Positions 35,253 through 49,600 are shown, numbered from the stretch's first letter. The stretch: 62,000 nucleotides of DNA from Branchiostoma floridae (GCF_000003815.2 NC_049989.1:4435141-4497140), one strand, 5' to 3'. The notes: generated by a model not told the origin, from the letters alone. Translations and numbers: made by a program.

Positions 35253-35831
35253 CGAGGGGCGTTCAATAAGTAATAACTCTGACCCACTTCCAGTTGTTTG
35301 ATCTAGATGAAATTTTGCATGTGTTATGATTTATATCTCTATAGTTTATGTTGCAAAAAAACAGCTCTGAACTAACTGTGGTTTCTGATTTACTGGTGTT
35401 TGAACTGAGTTAGGTGTGAAATGGACCAGGTGTGAAATTGAGCCAGTTGAGTGTCGCGCAGTGATCCGGTTTTTATATTTGAAAGGACGCACACCAAAGG
35501 AGACTTTTGATGAAATGAAAGAAACTTATGGTGATGACGCCCCATCATATGACCTTGTAAAACACTGGCATCCTGAATTCAAACATTGCCAGAAGTCTGT
35601 GGAAACAGCTCCCAGGCCTGGTCGTTCCTCTTCTGCCATTGATGAGGCATCTGTTGGAGGACCAACCTGGGGTGTCCTACAAAAACGGTGTCCAGAGCTG
35701 CATCAAACGATGGGAGAAATGCATAACTCTGGGTGGTTTCTATGAAGAGAAAGACTAATAACTGTGTCAAGTTTCATTAATCTCCTGCTATGGGAAATGA
35801 GTCAGAGTTATTACTTATTGAACGCCCCTCG
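35253..35831 (+). mobile_element. Internally deleted mariner-like element upstream of gene C
   Basis: Terminal inverted repeats of about 30 bp (CGAGGGGCGTTCAATAAGTA at the left, its complement at the right), flanked by TA on each side (35251-35252, 35832-35833), typical of Tc1/mariner. Between them an open frame from 35416 encodes a mariner-type N-terminal helix-turn-helix region (VECRAVIRFLYLKGRTPKE, DAPSYDLVKHW). A different frame ending in TAA at 35758 encodes CIKRWEKCITLGGFYEEKD, like a mariner transposase C-terminus. The catalytic core is absent and the two ends are out of frame, so the element is inactive by itself. It is not found upstream of gene E. Confidence 0.85.
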
Positions 35832-35931
35832 TAGCACCCCAAGACACCGTCTTCTGTCGGTGTCAAAACCATCGGAATTTTCCATATTACAGACCTAAAT
35901 GGACAACCACATTGTACTAGCTAATGTTAAC

Positions 35932-35991
35932 CTTTGATCTTGAATCCACTCACAGCTTTGCCAACCTTTGCACCGGTGCGCCACGCGCACC
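35932..35991 (-). promoter_or_regulatory. Candidate 60-bp second leader exon upstream of gene C
   Basis: Bounded by AG and GT on the minus strand, and of the same length and sequence as 18639-18698. It lies between the candidate first exon (36539) and the ATG exon (34970-35070), which itself begins after TTTTTTCAG, a good acceptor. So a multi-exon 5' leader is likely, though use of this exon is unproven. Confidence 0.4.
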
Positions 35992-36735
35992 CTGAGTCTG
36001 CCCAAGGCCATACACAGACTAAATACGTACAAGTTAAACCTCAGACTAGCAAACTGTTGATCCTCTCAAATACCAATGATAGATATAGATATAGTGTCAC
36101 CAGGCTTTTATTGGATTCTATAAACATCTTATAAGTGTTTTCTCTCTTTCTTTCTAGTTGCTGCTTCGGTGAAATTGTAACAGCAGGCGGTGATAAAACT
36201 TTGACCTTGACTGCCATTTGCAACGGATGTTGATCAGTTTTGGATCAACAGGCCTGGGTTTTCGGAGAAAATGATTCTTGGCACCGTATCTTGTCCTATG
36301 AAGCCCTGGCTATTTGTGCCATCGATGGGGGTCTTTAAAATGCCCACACTGAGCCCGGGTACATGTGTTACTACTTCCTCAAAGAGCTCTTTTTGGCCTT
36401 GATTTTTTTTGGTGGCAGGTAGCTTGTGATGTAAGGAATAAACATTTGTAACAAAACCAAAGTTGAAACAAGGGCCAAATACATCTTAAGGTGATAACTG
36501 GTAGAACAGTATATCTTGAAATGACCACTAGTACATACGAGCGGTGAAAGCCGTCACGTCTGTCGACCCTGCCACTCCCCTACCGCCGCCATATCACCCA
36601 TCGAGGCAGCTTGTGACCTTTGGACCTGAACCTGCACAGGTCAGTCTAAAAACTGCCACTTGTACATACGTAACACCTCCCCCCCCGTGACACGTAACGT
36701 TACCGTATGTTACACTTCATTCTTTCCTTGTCTTC
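35992..36735 (-). repeat. Duplicated 5' leader block upstream of gene C, with candidate first exon
   Basis: Third copy of the leader block. The candidate first exon runs from 36539 (donor GTATGTACT after CACCGCTC) to about 36640. It contains a 15-codon upstream ORF at 36554-36601 (MGDMAAVGEWQ...), ending 15 bases before the donor. Upstream, CACGTAACGTTACCGTATG is conserved in all copies and may be part of a promoter. Confidence 0.55.
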
Positions 36736-36774
36736 ATATCCATAATGTGTCTGTTGTTTCTCGAGATGTCCTAG

Positions 36775-37075
36775 ACATATAATTACAAAACTTTAAAATC
36801 AGTACTAAACAATGGCAACAAACATCCGCATGGTGTCTTGGAATGGACTCAATAATGCCACATAATTTCGAAACTATTTAGTTGTAAATTCAAGCTTGAA
36901 GCTTATAGTTAATTTTAGATGTATAAATCTTTTATTCTTGATGTTCTGATTCCGCCGATGTTCAACTACTAGTATGTAATTGTCAGTACTGCAATTCAAC
37001 CCATGAGTATGGGTTGCTAATCGTCTTGGCAATGTGAACTGTATGTACTCAATAAAACCATTACTACTAACTACA
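36775..37075 (+). mobile_element. Internally deleted LINE in the C-D spacer
   Basis: At 36812 an ATG opens MATNIRMVSWNGLNNA, the typical start of the endonuclease domain of L1/Tx1-type ORF2. It is joined directly to the LINE 3' tail shared with 5265-5465, so nearly all of ORF2 is deleted. The join lies near 36850. The tail ends at ACTCAATAAAACCATTACTAC. Confidence 0.65.
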
Positions 37076-37623
37076 TGATTTCAAAATCTAGTCATCATGA
37101 CTCATTTCCTCAGACATTTCTAAGATGTTAAAGGACAATTCCCAAATATAGTGGGATTTACAAGGGAGGTACTAGCCCCCTGGATCATTAGTTATCTTCA
37201 TGTGTCATTACGTCTAATTTGTACTAGATTAGTATAAGTTTTAAGTAGTCTGTTATAACGCTTTGGTCTATATTGTACATTGTGTTTTCTCTCAAAATTG
37301 TATAGCCTACAACATACATTCCCTGTGTTAATTCATAGCCAGTTTCCTAATACAAAACAAATACAATGTATATATTACCTTGCCCTACATGGTACCTGCG
37401 ACAATTGTTGTGCAATCAAAATTTCACTTGACTTAGTTCTCTTCAGCGGTCGACGTTACTCACGCTGTCATCGGCATGTCAGTGGAAAAGTGACAAGATT
37501 GAATACTCTTCTAGACAAGAATAAGATGTACACGGAAATCAGCTATATTTTTGCACAAGGAACACCTTGTTACACGTCTGTGTACTGAAGATTACAGAGG
37601 TCCGCTAGTGATCAAGCGAGCTG
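37076..37623. repeat. 3'-flank block of gene D
   Basis: Homologous to 19770-20315 beside gene C and 5466-5994 beside gene B, probably 3' UTR and downstream sequence. No conserved ORF. Confidence 0.6.
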
Positions 37624-40600
37624 TCACAGAGTGAAGTTGGAAGAATCCAAAAGACAGGCCTGGTGACAAGTCTCCACAGTGGCGGGGCCATCTGCAATGT
37701 GAATAGTAAGTTGACCAGTGCATCTGATCCAACCAATCAATGAAACAATAAGGCAACAAAAATGTATTTCATGGTTGTATTTTGTCAAAATCAGTGATGC
37801 ACAGAATCAGTGATGCACAGAATCAGTGATACATAGAATCAGTGATGCACAGAATCAGTGATAGACAACTGTGTATTTTTGCGGAATAGAATGGCAATAA
37901 TTTATATTTTTTCCAATCGCACTTAATCCGTACTTACTCAGGGGAAAGAAGTCAGCCCCATTGTCAGAGTCCTCCCGTGCGCTCTGGATAGCCTGTCTCA
38001 GAGCAAACAAGGCGGAGCAGGACATCAGCAGTGGCGGCTCAGATACAGCTGTAGGGGGGCAGGGTTGACCTTGATATGTTTGCACATACAAAATTTCTAG
38101 ATTCAACACAAAATAACAATTCAAACTGTAATCACTTTTATTGATTCACTGATATAGTCCAAAGAGTCCTTTCATTCTAGCTTGACCTTGAACTTTGTCC
38201 TCCCAACCACAATCCACATACAAATTATCATTAAAATCCATCTGGAGGTTCTAAAGTTATGCTGATCAAAAATATCTGTAAACACAGACAGACAGACACG
38301 CACATTCAGACACACACACACACACACCACACACACACACACAAAACAATACCTCGGAGTCCATTTTTCCCATCTATTTTTCAAAGAGCGCAGATATGAT
38401 GATGATCTCCTTACCTTTAGACCTCATCACACTGTACGGGTTAGACGAGTTTGGTAACAGGGTAACTCGGAGATCCGCTGGGATGTCTTTGGTTGCAGGA
38501 GGCTTATATTCCTTCATGATGTGATTAGAAATCCATAAATTACAGTCACACAACACTCATAGGTTGCAGTTTACAAGTAAAGTTGATATGTACATTTTAT
38601 GTCTCTATTTCTCTCTAACAGTGCATGACATATTCATTGAAAAACATAACCTCCCAATGGGACCTAGTGGCTTGGGTGTAAATTGCCTGTACGGGTCAAA
38701 TGCACACGGATATACTTTTCTATTAAACTTTGCAATGCAAGAAATAGGCGGCAACAACAGCATAGCCACAGAACTGTGTTGGCTTTACCCATGTTCCGTT
38801 GGTCAGTAGCCTCCCTGTCTCCTTGTCGTACACACACTTCTCCGTCAGCCAGTAGCCCAGCCCGAACACGAACGCGCCCTCAACTTGTCCTATGTCCAGG
38901 TCAGGGTTCACACTGTGAAGTACACGTGAAAGCCGGCAGGAGTTAGAACTTTGGTTGCTTGTAAGAACCAAAGGAGAAAAGGTACGAAACACAGAATTTA
39001 ATGTATGCGTCTTCACCCTGAGTAGGCCTATTGGAGTGGAAGTTAAAATCCCTTTCACACCTTTTGGGTATAACGTTATTACTGGTGTTTCTTTCACAAC
39101 TTTCGGGTAAATATAAATACACATACATGGACCCTTGGGCCACACTATAATATTGTGTAAGCATTGCATCTGAGCCTTGGAGGCAAGTCTACTGGCACTG
39201 GCGGGTATTCAACTACATTTACCCCTTCTCATATGTGCTGAATGGTATCAACACAATGTACAATTTTTAAGCATTCCGTTATATTGACCAAGCCAGGGTT
39301 TCAGCATACAACCAGGTGCTCATACAACCTACCAACTGCATTTTTAAGCCCAACTAAGGCTATTCCCTCGGTCACAGCGGGATGAAAGCATTGAAACTTT
39401 GTACTCACCTCTCCCCACAGTCAAACAGAATGTCAGACCGGGTGACTTCTCGCTCCCCTGTCAGGACATCCAGCTCCACCTCCGTACAGGTCACACCGAA
39501 ACTGTTGTACGTAGGGCGCAGTCCCGGAAGTGGATGATGCTCCCTGTAGGCAGATGGAAAATGTATGATATCTTTACCAACGCTTCTGACAGCTTTTTGA
39601 AGCCTATCAAGAAGAATACCGGTAAAAGTGCACCCACATGTATTTCTCGGACAGGTCCACTCCTTTACTGTGACAGGTGTTGATGAGTTCTGTCCATTTT
39701 GGGGCTCCGCCCATCTCCTGTCGGATAGGGTTGATCCGTTCATTCAGCCTCCGGCAGCATTCAAGCACTCCCTGGACAATGGGATGAAGAAGCATTGCTC
39801 TGGGGACTGTTAAATTATGGGTATATTTTTCTTGAAATCACGATAAAAATCACGACAAGACGCTGGAGACGGCAGGACAGATAATATGTCAGTAGCAGGG
39901 TTATTAAAGTTCTTATAATCAACATCCTCAACATTGTCTGTAGTTAAACTGCAATCAGGAAGTTCTGTGCCGGGCCGTTTGTCATTGTTATTTGAGCCAT
40001 TCTTGTGCCTCCGTGGAGTTGTGCGACAAATTGGTATTAAAGGACTGTAATAAACGTTACCTTGCAGTTCAGGTCACTGGTAACACTTCCTCCTGAGTCG
40101 GTACTGTTGGGGCTGGAGAGAGTGTTGGTGGACATTGTGTGGATCATCTCCATGGGAACTCCCAGAGAGGCAGCTGCCACTTGCATAACCTGCAGTTGGA
40201 AAACAAACAGCAGTTCGTCCACGTCCACATGTACCAAGGACTACCTTCATCAGAAGGGTTCAGAAACTTTTACTGAGGGATGACTCAGTGGTGTGATAGA
40301 TGTCGGTTAGCTGAGGAATAAGTCCACTCTACTATATATCAAGGACTATAAGAAAGCCTTTCCCGCATAAGAGTACCAAATATTTTGTACTCGTATGAAG
40401 TTTAAAGGTTCAAAATCATAGGGACTGCGATTATCACTTTTATAAAGCTACTGAGTCATTTCAAACCATTCATTAATTGCGTTGATATGTTCGAAAAGGT
40501 TGAAAAATGTCAAAACGCTACCTGGAGAGGGAATATGGCGAAGTACCAAGGAAAGTGGGAAAATTATGTACAACTGATACATCATCTTCCTCTGTCCGAT

Positions 40601-43600
40601 CTGTATACTTTATCTTATGTTACATTTCCTCTGTATCAGTTTGGTATAGCTTTATGATTTAGATGGTCCACTTTATGTTTATGTTATACAACGTTATTTG
40701 TAAATATTGTAATAAAATACTGAGAAATAAATCGTCCTAAATATTAACTGGAGCATTTACGCTATGTGTGAGTTTCATGCTTCAGTTAGAGGGATCCTTG
40801 TGGATCATACGACACTGAAAAGCCTATCCATCTTCTTTCAGTCTTCTCACCTTTGTATCCACACCCTGTCCCATCTCAATACCGCCATGTGTGATGACCA
40901 CTGAGCCGTCGGTGTGGTAGATTGCCACGAAAACGGTGAAACGGAAAAAGGATGTGAAGATGGCATATCGAAGAGGAACCACAGACAAGCCTCTTTTCTT
41001 CCAACGATGTTCCTGTCAATGACATCAATATTGCGATTAAGCGGTGGTTATTTAAAAATGTATCCAGAACAAGTATTAAGAATTATCATATAGCCAGATG
41101 GAGTTGACCAATCAGAGGCCCCCATTTCCTATGGGTTATCAGGCAGTAACCTGAAAAGTGGTCGGTTATTAGAATAACCGACCACTTTTTGGACCGCACC
41201 ATTATAGAGGGGACAGGACGCTAATACTAGTGTTACGTATTTATCGATTATATCTATTAAACAGCGTACTGTACTTTATTTCGAACAATTTATGTTAAAC
41301 TACAACACAATTAAAAAGATATAAATGAATTTTAAATAGAAAAAGATTGAACATGACTTTCAACACCCCCACTAAACAAACCCGATGGTCAAATTTGACT
41401 TCTATTCGGGGTATTAGAACACGAATCTTGTTCGATCTGACGATCTGACGTGTCAGTTGGATAGGCTATATGTGTCAGTTGAATAGGCTATATGATAATA
41501 ACGTTAATGCCCGCCCTTTCCCTGGGTGTATATGGTGAGTTAATTCCTGGTCAGGTGCGATAACCACCTCATAAACCACCTCGTTCGCTACGCTCACTCG
41601 GTGGTTTATTTGGTGGTTATCGCACCTGACCAGGAATTATCTCACCATATACACCCCGGGGCGGGGCATTAACCCTTTATTATATAAGATTGTACTTTTG
41701 GGCTATGATCACACCTGAGCCGCCATTGAAGTCATCATCGCAGTGCGATGGACATCCAACAACAACAACAAAAACAACAACAACTTAAAAACGTAACGTT
41801 ATTCATTCAATGACTAAGTGATTTAACATAGACTAAGAAACAAGTCACTGTAAGAAATAAGCATCGTCAATTTTCTCATATTTTTATTTATTTATTTATT
41901 TTTATTTATCTATTTGCCAATGATACAACTTTGAATTCTGGCCATGTCCAATTTATCGTGCACGTGGTCCAGTAACTAGTCTTATGCTTAGCTTTCTTGG
42001 ATCTGTTAACTTGGCCCGCCAAGCAAAGTTTCTCCAAGATCACAACTGGTACAACAAATAGATCAGAAATATTTGTGAAAATAATTCACACATTCAATAA
42101 TATAATAGAACTCTCACCTTGTTGAAGACCTCTATCTCCTGCTGTCGTTGTTTGATTTTTGCCGATGTCAAGAGGTCTACAGAATGTGACATATCGTTCA
42201 GGATTTAATCGGGTACATTTGTATCGCAAAAATCATCTGTCAGAAAAAAAACAGTCTCACTCCTGGAGTGGAATGCCTCCGGCAATAATTGCAACATATG
42301 TGTTCAAAGTTAATGTGTAGCTGTATTTGATATTACAAGACTTTTATTACGCAATTTGCTGTACATTGAGTACGGCATATGTACTAGTAGATCAGGTGAA
42401 AACGACGTAGTATAAGGTTGATAATATGCCTAACAAACAGAATCACAACTAGAGACGACCATACTTTTGGAAATCTTTAAAAAAACACATGCATATTGAC
42501 TTTCTAAAATCACAAACTGGAAGGACAAGACAGAAGTACCGTCACACAGCTGAGCGATGTTGCAGTCAGACAAAGTGTCTCCAGAAAGAATGGTCTGTCC
42601 GTTTTCAAACATGTTGATCCTGCGTATGTCTGTAGGGTCCTTATTTAGAGTCTTGGCCACGTGTTCGATGATGTGCTCCATACAAAAGTGAACTGCGACA
42701 AACCCTGGAAGTAAAGTAATCGTGGATATTTCTAAATACCTACTGCTTTCAAAGAAGAGGTCCATGCCTGCATTAGTAACATATATAGATAAAGAACCTT
42801 ATATGATAAACCGGAAACGTAAGTTAATTCATTGCCTGTTTCGCTCGTATATTTAGTGCTTCACTTTATGCTTGTTAACTTGTCATTAGCCAACAAGCAT
42901 GAATTTTCAATAACCTTTATTGATAAAATTTCATACGTAAATCTACGAAATCAAATCTTAAATCTTAGACCAATACGTAAATTGACTTTTATATCAAAAT
43001 CGACATCAATTGACATGAAAAAATCTACCTAAAACAGATTCCTGATTCCTTATTCACGATTGTATCAAATCCAAGGGTAACTTACACAAAGCTATCTTTT
43101 ACTTTTGTATGCGTTGACAGCTAAGTACTACATAGAGAAAAGATTATACATGTAGTAAGAAATACCGCAGACAAATATTACCTGGAGCTCTTGTGTAGGT
43201 TGTTGGAGCAGTGTGGGTTTTACAGGTCTGCCCCGTGAGCTCCCAGTTTGGGCAATAGTACACTAAAATGGTCAAATATGTGTAATTAATTCATGTTCTT
43301 TTTATATCTACTGTTTCTGCGTACGAGGGTGAGTCAGAAAGCAATGCAAGTGGTTTCATAACAGACTCGAATGACCGAATGTGTCTATTATGAAACCACT
43401 TGCATTACTTTCTGACTCACCTTCATACATATTGGACTGTTAAGAAACTTAATCCAAAGAAATCCAAAATACAAGAACCAAACTAGTATATTTCATATTA
43501 TTATATGAAAATGGTAAAGCTAATAGTTATGGCCATTTAGAAAATTGACAAGTGAAGGCATTGTTTATTTTTGTTATGTACACAAAGTGCATACAAGACC

Positions 43601-46600
43601 TGTAGCACTATATATAGAATCCGTACAAATACACTGACATAAACTGCCACGTGGTAGCACAACATTTTCTACCATTTATCATTGAACTCCGGTAACATCT
43701 TGATGAGTCCTCACCATTCTCAGCAGTAAATGGCAGAATAGGGAGGAAGCACGTGTTGACCGAACATCCGTTATCTTCGTAAAGATTGTACACCACTGCA
43801 AGCAGCCTTCCCTCATCGTCAAAACCAACCTGTAAATATAAATAACCCAAGATGGTATGACTTAGTGGGAAGTCTATATCAATCAATCAAACACCCAAAT
43901 CTGCCCTTTTCTTGATATAGATATTTGTATTCTGATTATGCCAGAAATTATGTATAATAGGAGAAAAAAACGTGTTAAATTAGAATGACAAAGTGGATTG
44001 TTTTTCACGACATCACATTATTTGTGGCAGGTATGACTAAATACACACACACCTCATATTTCACAAGATAGGGTGCTCTCTTCGACATGGCTGCCATGTT
44101 TGCATCAAGGCACATGCTCAAGCGTACAGTCCTGAAAAAAGACGACATGATTCAATGCGCTGTGTCAATCATGTGAAAAAGGTATATCAAAGAAAGCATT
44201 TGAAATTTACCTGTCAGAACAAAGTCTATACTATCTAAATTTTATAGTTCTTAGGTTGCTAGAGTTTCCCTCCAATTTAAAACCCTAGTCAGACCGGGCT
44301 TTTTTGGTCAACCCTGGAAGGTGGGGGGGGGGGGGCTTTTGAGGCCCTCCACTTCTAAGTCTTATAACTCTAACACGACGTGCCGTAGGGCCACCAAATT
44401 TTCAGAACATGATGTCCACATAATATCTGAATAGGGTTAAACTATTGCATGCAGCATGTGACGTTACCTGTTGAGATTTTGAGCAGCCACAGCACAGGCA
44501 GCAGCCGGCAGCTTGGAAGCTGCAGCCTTTCCTCCAAACGCTCCACCAACTCTCTTCACAGAAACATACACTCTGTAACAATGTATAATAGAATTTAACT
44601 GGAGATTTAATTGATTGGTTGATATGATTCAAGATACTGTAAATGCATTTTTAGTTTGCGGGGATTTAATTTCGCGGTAGTGGGAAAATGACTTTCGCGG
44701 TGGTTTTAAGTTCGCGGTAACAGCGTACACTGCAGTCTAATACCATAATAGAAAATTTTTTGCGGTGGATTCACGTTCGCGGTGAAGTGATCACCGCGAA
44801 CATTAATCCACTGTGCAGCGAACATTTCTGCATTTACAGTTTTGGGAACACTTATAACGTTATTGTGTTTACCTGTTTCCGTCTTCCATTCTCCCTTCAA
44901 ATTTGGTCGAATCACTGGCATTTCTTTGTAAAAATCAAAATAGTTTAGTTGGATTTATTTTTGAGTGATGAGTAACATTAATGTTGTAATCAAGAAGTGC
45001 ATAGCACTTGGAGCAATCTATTGTCGCGATTTGGTGTCTCTGAGACATCTCCATATATTAAGTCTAACCTGTGAGCTGACATTCCCGTCGCCTGTGCCAC
45101 AGACGCCTGGACTGAGTCCATGGACTGGGTAGCAGACTGGACGTCCATCCCATCCTCAGTCGGAGTGCAGCGGCACACCTGGGTCTCCATGTAGAAGTGG
45201 TACTGAGAACCACACGACACCTCACCAGAGACACGATGCGGAGCTGCAGCTAGGGCACCTAAACACGGAAAGGTATGCTTTGGTTGAAATTGGACAAATG
45301 TTGCATAGTCAGTTTGTCCCACGTCATAATGTTCTCATACAAATGGACGGTAATCAGCGATATGTTCATTCAGATTGCAAGTAAACAATACCTTTTGGAT
45401 CTCCCTTTACCACTTCCTTAACGATCGGGTGAAAGGATTCTGCAGTAATGGCGTCCTGGATTGTGAGGATGGGGGTTTTTATGTCGGTGTAGGTAACCTG
45501 GACAGCTTTAGCCATGGCATCAGCGTGGACCTGGGTGTCTGAAATAGACAAAACTCTCTTAATGCTCATGTGGTCCTTTCACAGTGGCCAATAGCGTTCA
45601 AAAAGATGTTTAAAAAAACGACATTTACCTGCAATGACAAGAGCCACTGGTTGACCTGCGAACGACACCTCATTGCTGGAGAAAATCTGTGAAGGTTGAG
45701 AAAAAGTTTTCTTCAAGACGCGTTGGCAGTTTGTTCCAAATCATTCGCTGGATTATCCTACTTTTGGTTTTAGTGAGCCTTGGAGGTCCATTTGGTCTGA
45801 ATTTGCTCAGATGCTGTTTTAATGTCTAAAATTGCCAGAAGCACAGTTTCTAAGCAATTTCTTCTAAGCCTTTGTTTGTATTAATAGTCACCACCTGATT
45901 TCTTTCCTTATGAAGGAAATCAAACAAATCCCCAATTGTATTCCCGATGTCCTTTAAACAATATGTAAGAGCACAGATATACCTCAGCTACAGGCGATGG
46001 TGGCAGATTATAGTTGTTTTCTCCTTTGACATCTGCGGCTGTCAGATATGCAACTGCTCCTGGAATTTCCTGTGAAATACACAACACACAATTGTGGCAT
46101 TCTGTACTTAACAGAAGCATCCAAACTGTAGAAAAAATCTGTCAAGAGATATACTACATCCAGCGACAAAATATCCAAAGCGAATTTTTCTTGCAAATTT
46201 ACTTGTGTTTCTCACACATAAAAAGTTAGCACAACAATGTTTTGCCACAATCATACCATGGCATGTGAAAAGTCCATGTTGCCAAGTTTACAGTTGGCGA
46301 CAGTCGAAGTCACAAATGCAGCATAGACTTCTCCAGACGTGGCAGGCATGTCGTTGATATAGATGGCTTCTCCAGATGCCTCAATATAGTAATAAACAAG
46401 AACCATTAGTTTATGCAGTTAGAATATTCTCTCCATCCTTTTTTCATCATCTTCATGTAGTTTATGGTTGTATTTGATTTCACAGGGCCATTTGTACAAT
46501 TTGAATCAATTGAAAGCCATTTCAGCACCATGGAAATGGTTATCAGTTACATGTATGTGTTTTCCTAACCCCCACCACAAATTGATTATATCCTATATAC

Positions 46601-49600
46601 AGCTGTTGTGTACATACCTGTACATGTACATTACCTATAAAATCTTAAGGTATATGTCGGTCAGTGTTACGGATGCTGTTTTTAAACAAACAACAAACGG
46701 ACAAACAAAGAAACAGAATAGTAACAGATACAGAACCACTAGTGATACAAAGCTATATGCAGACATGCGATATAACACCTCTCCCATACTAGACATACTG
46801 GGAGGAAATTTAAATATAACTGCCAGGCCAATGCGGCAGTGTACTAATTGTGAGTCCATCTTACCTGCACCCTGGATGATGTTTTAGGCATGGGCTGCCT
46901 GAGGGGCCACTCAGACTCCTTAGTCTGGAAGTGCTGCTCTCCGCGGGACACTGGACGTGCGAGCGAGTCTGCCGCCGAGCGAACCGGCTCTGTCAGGCTT
47001 TCCTTCCCAACGGCAGACAGATAAAACTGCAGGGGGAGAAGTATTTCGTTAATTGGTTGGTGTGTGCAATTGTCATGATGGTCTTATGTCTCGCATGGGA
47101 CGAAGAGGATAAGTAAGTGTGCAATTGCACAAACCTATCATAGCCATAAATTAGCTTTCAGAGCTATACCCTCGAAAAGAAGATGAAGCAAAGTCGTGGA
47201 TAGCATTGCGTTGCTACATATAATAACGTTATATAGGATTCGTGCTCCTTCCACAATTCTTGCAGACTGTAAGTGTATGTTGAACGTGCCTTATAGAAGA
47301 GACCCATGGCCAGTTGTTTTGTGTACTGTGCAGACTGGAGAGCAGAATCATCCGGCACCAGTTCTGCTTGCAGTACGGCGAGGGCTCCTTGTGGAGGAAA
47401 CAGCCGAAAAGTTTGATCATTGTAACTTTGCTTAGACAGGGCCATTGGGACTCTTAAACTATATCACAATGATATCCCAAATCAGAATAATAGTAATAGT
47501 CTATAGTTCGTTAAAATAGCTAATGTTTAATAATGTTTGGTTTGATTAGTCAAAGTATCGATTCTGAAACTTAGTTATTCACAATGATCGTTAAAATCAA
47601 AGTGATAAGAGTCTAGTTTTTCATAGTATTATATATTTCATTTTTGATAAAAATGCATTTCTTGACAGCCTCGTACCTCTCAGTGTTTCAGCATCCGTGA
47701 TCCTCTTTCCAACCAGGAAGTCTTCAGTGGCAGAGGCATGTACCTGGAATCATGTTAATGATATCGTCATTCAAGTCTATATCACAAGTTACCCAGGCCA
47801 TGTTTACGTAATGTATTTGAAGTTGTTAATTTCATACCAGAAATTAATCAAAAGTTGTAACATTATGAAATGTTCAAGACGTAGGAGACTAAGTAATTGT
47901 ATATACATGTAGAGACAATACCATGGTCTTGTTGATGCCACCAAACACAATGTACGGTTTTGTGACCACCTTTAAGTCACTCTGACGGTCCAGTGTCATC
48001 CTGAAGCCAGCGTTGACGTACGCATGGGCATTCTGGAAGAGCAACAGTCCTTTATAATAATATTACATTTTCACCTGTGAAATACCACTAGCATGTCGCT
48101 TTGACTGAACTGCATTCTATCTGTGCAAGAACATGTTAATGCAACGTGCCAATCTTTTGGATGCTCCTATTAATAAATGGAACCATTTTGCACAAATAAG
48201 GTCCTCAAATATGTACAGTTTGTATCGTGTAATCGTTATTCCATAGAAACTGGAGCAAACCTGAGACCGAGGAGCGACTTTGTAAGTACGGAACACGTCT
48301 TCAGGATTTCCGGGCGGAATTTCCAGGGAATAAATCACCTAGAATAAAACAACATAGAAATTTAATGAGGTAAAATTTTCCAGATGTGAGATTAGCAATA
48401 TTGGCCATGCGCCCATCTCTTCTTACAAGCGGAATTTCTATTCTGAATGTTTTCAAAACCTTACAAGAAAAAAGCTTACCTTGCCATTCATTGCAGTTTC
48501 CAAAAGGTCACTGAGTGCCATTGTCTGTGATTCACCCCCGAAGCCTTTTTTTTATCAGAAGAAATATAATGTTACATTACGCATTGAATCCTAGAATTGG
48601 AGCATGAAACGTTAGAAAGTGTAAAAACGGAAATAGTTAATTTAAAGCAGCCACTGTTATCCATCAAATGCTGCTGTTGACGTTGTAGAATTGTTGACGA
48701 AAGAAAACAGCAATTTCTCTGACCTATGGTGACTTTGGCCCCCGCAGTTTCCATGATGGTGAAGACGTCTGAAGGGAATTCTGGGTGGGCATGTTTTATC
48801 ATTAGGTTCCCAGCCCAACTACCAACCTGAAATTTAAAAACACTGAGTCTCACTTTCCAAACGATAATTTCAAACGTATCAAACAGTGAAAAAGGAGATA
48901 TTCTCAACATGATATGAATCTAAAGATGCAAATCGTCAACCACACTCACGTTTCTGACGGATACGTTAGCAACCTTACATAGATGGTCGGCCAGCATGCT
49001 GTAGGACGGAGACCGGTCTGAACCGGCTCGCAGCAGATCCACCACGGCAGACAGGCTCACAGCAGAGCCAACTACCAATGGCGGGCCAGCCTAGAAAAGG
49101 AAAGAATGAGTTTCTCACAAATTTTATCCCTAAAATCTAGACGCATACAAGTATGGGGCGTATAGTAAAAACAACCAAAAAAGATGAACGAGGAATAGTG
49201 GAGATGAATAGTATCAACCCGAATGCATCAGTTACAGTAGTGAATCATAGTTGTTTTAAACAATCTTACCTGACGGTTGTACAGATCAGGCACATCTTTG
49301 ATGTCGATAAGACAGTAGTAAGGGCCATCATTCTTGTAAACACCTGGAAAATTGCATAACATTAGGATTTTTCATTCATTTTTCATTCGTTAGTATGAAT
49401 ATCTTTAAATGTCGCTCAATGTGATCTTCACAGCTGAGGCTAGTCCATATGAATTACAGCGTGTATTTACGGCTAATGTTTGAGAAATCGTTAATACAAT
49501 GTTCAAGATAACAGTTACCAAGTAGCTGGTTAGATTTGTAAACTGTCAATTAACATTTCAGGTAGCATCAACGACCTTTCCGTCAATATACTAGAGAATC

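Noticed and set aside
35932-35991. Small coding exon encoding GAKVGKAV-like peptide
   Set aside because: One frame stays open in several copies, but there is no start codon linked to it, no family match, and the ATG exon downstream has its own well-placed start. Kept only as a candidate leader exon.
36812-36860. Start of a host gene
   Set aside because: The MATNIRMVSWN start is the hallmark of LINE endonuclease ORFs and runs straight into LINE 3' sequence.
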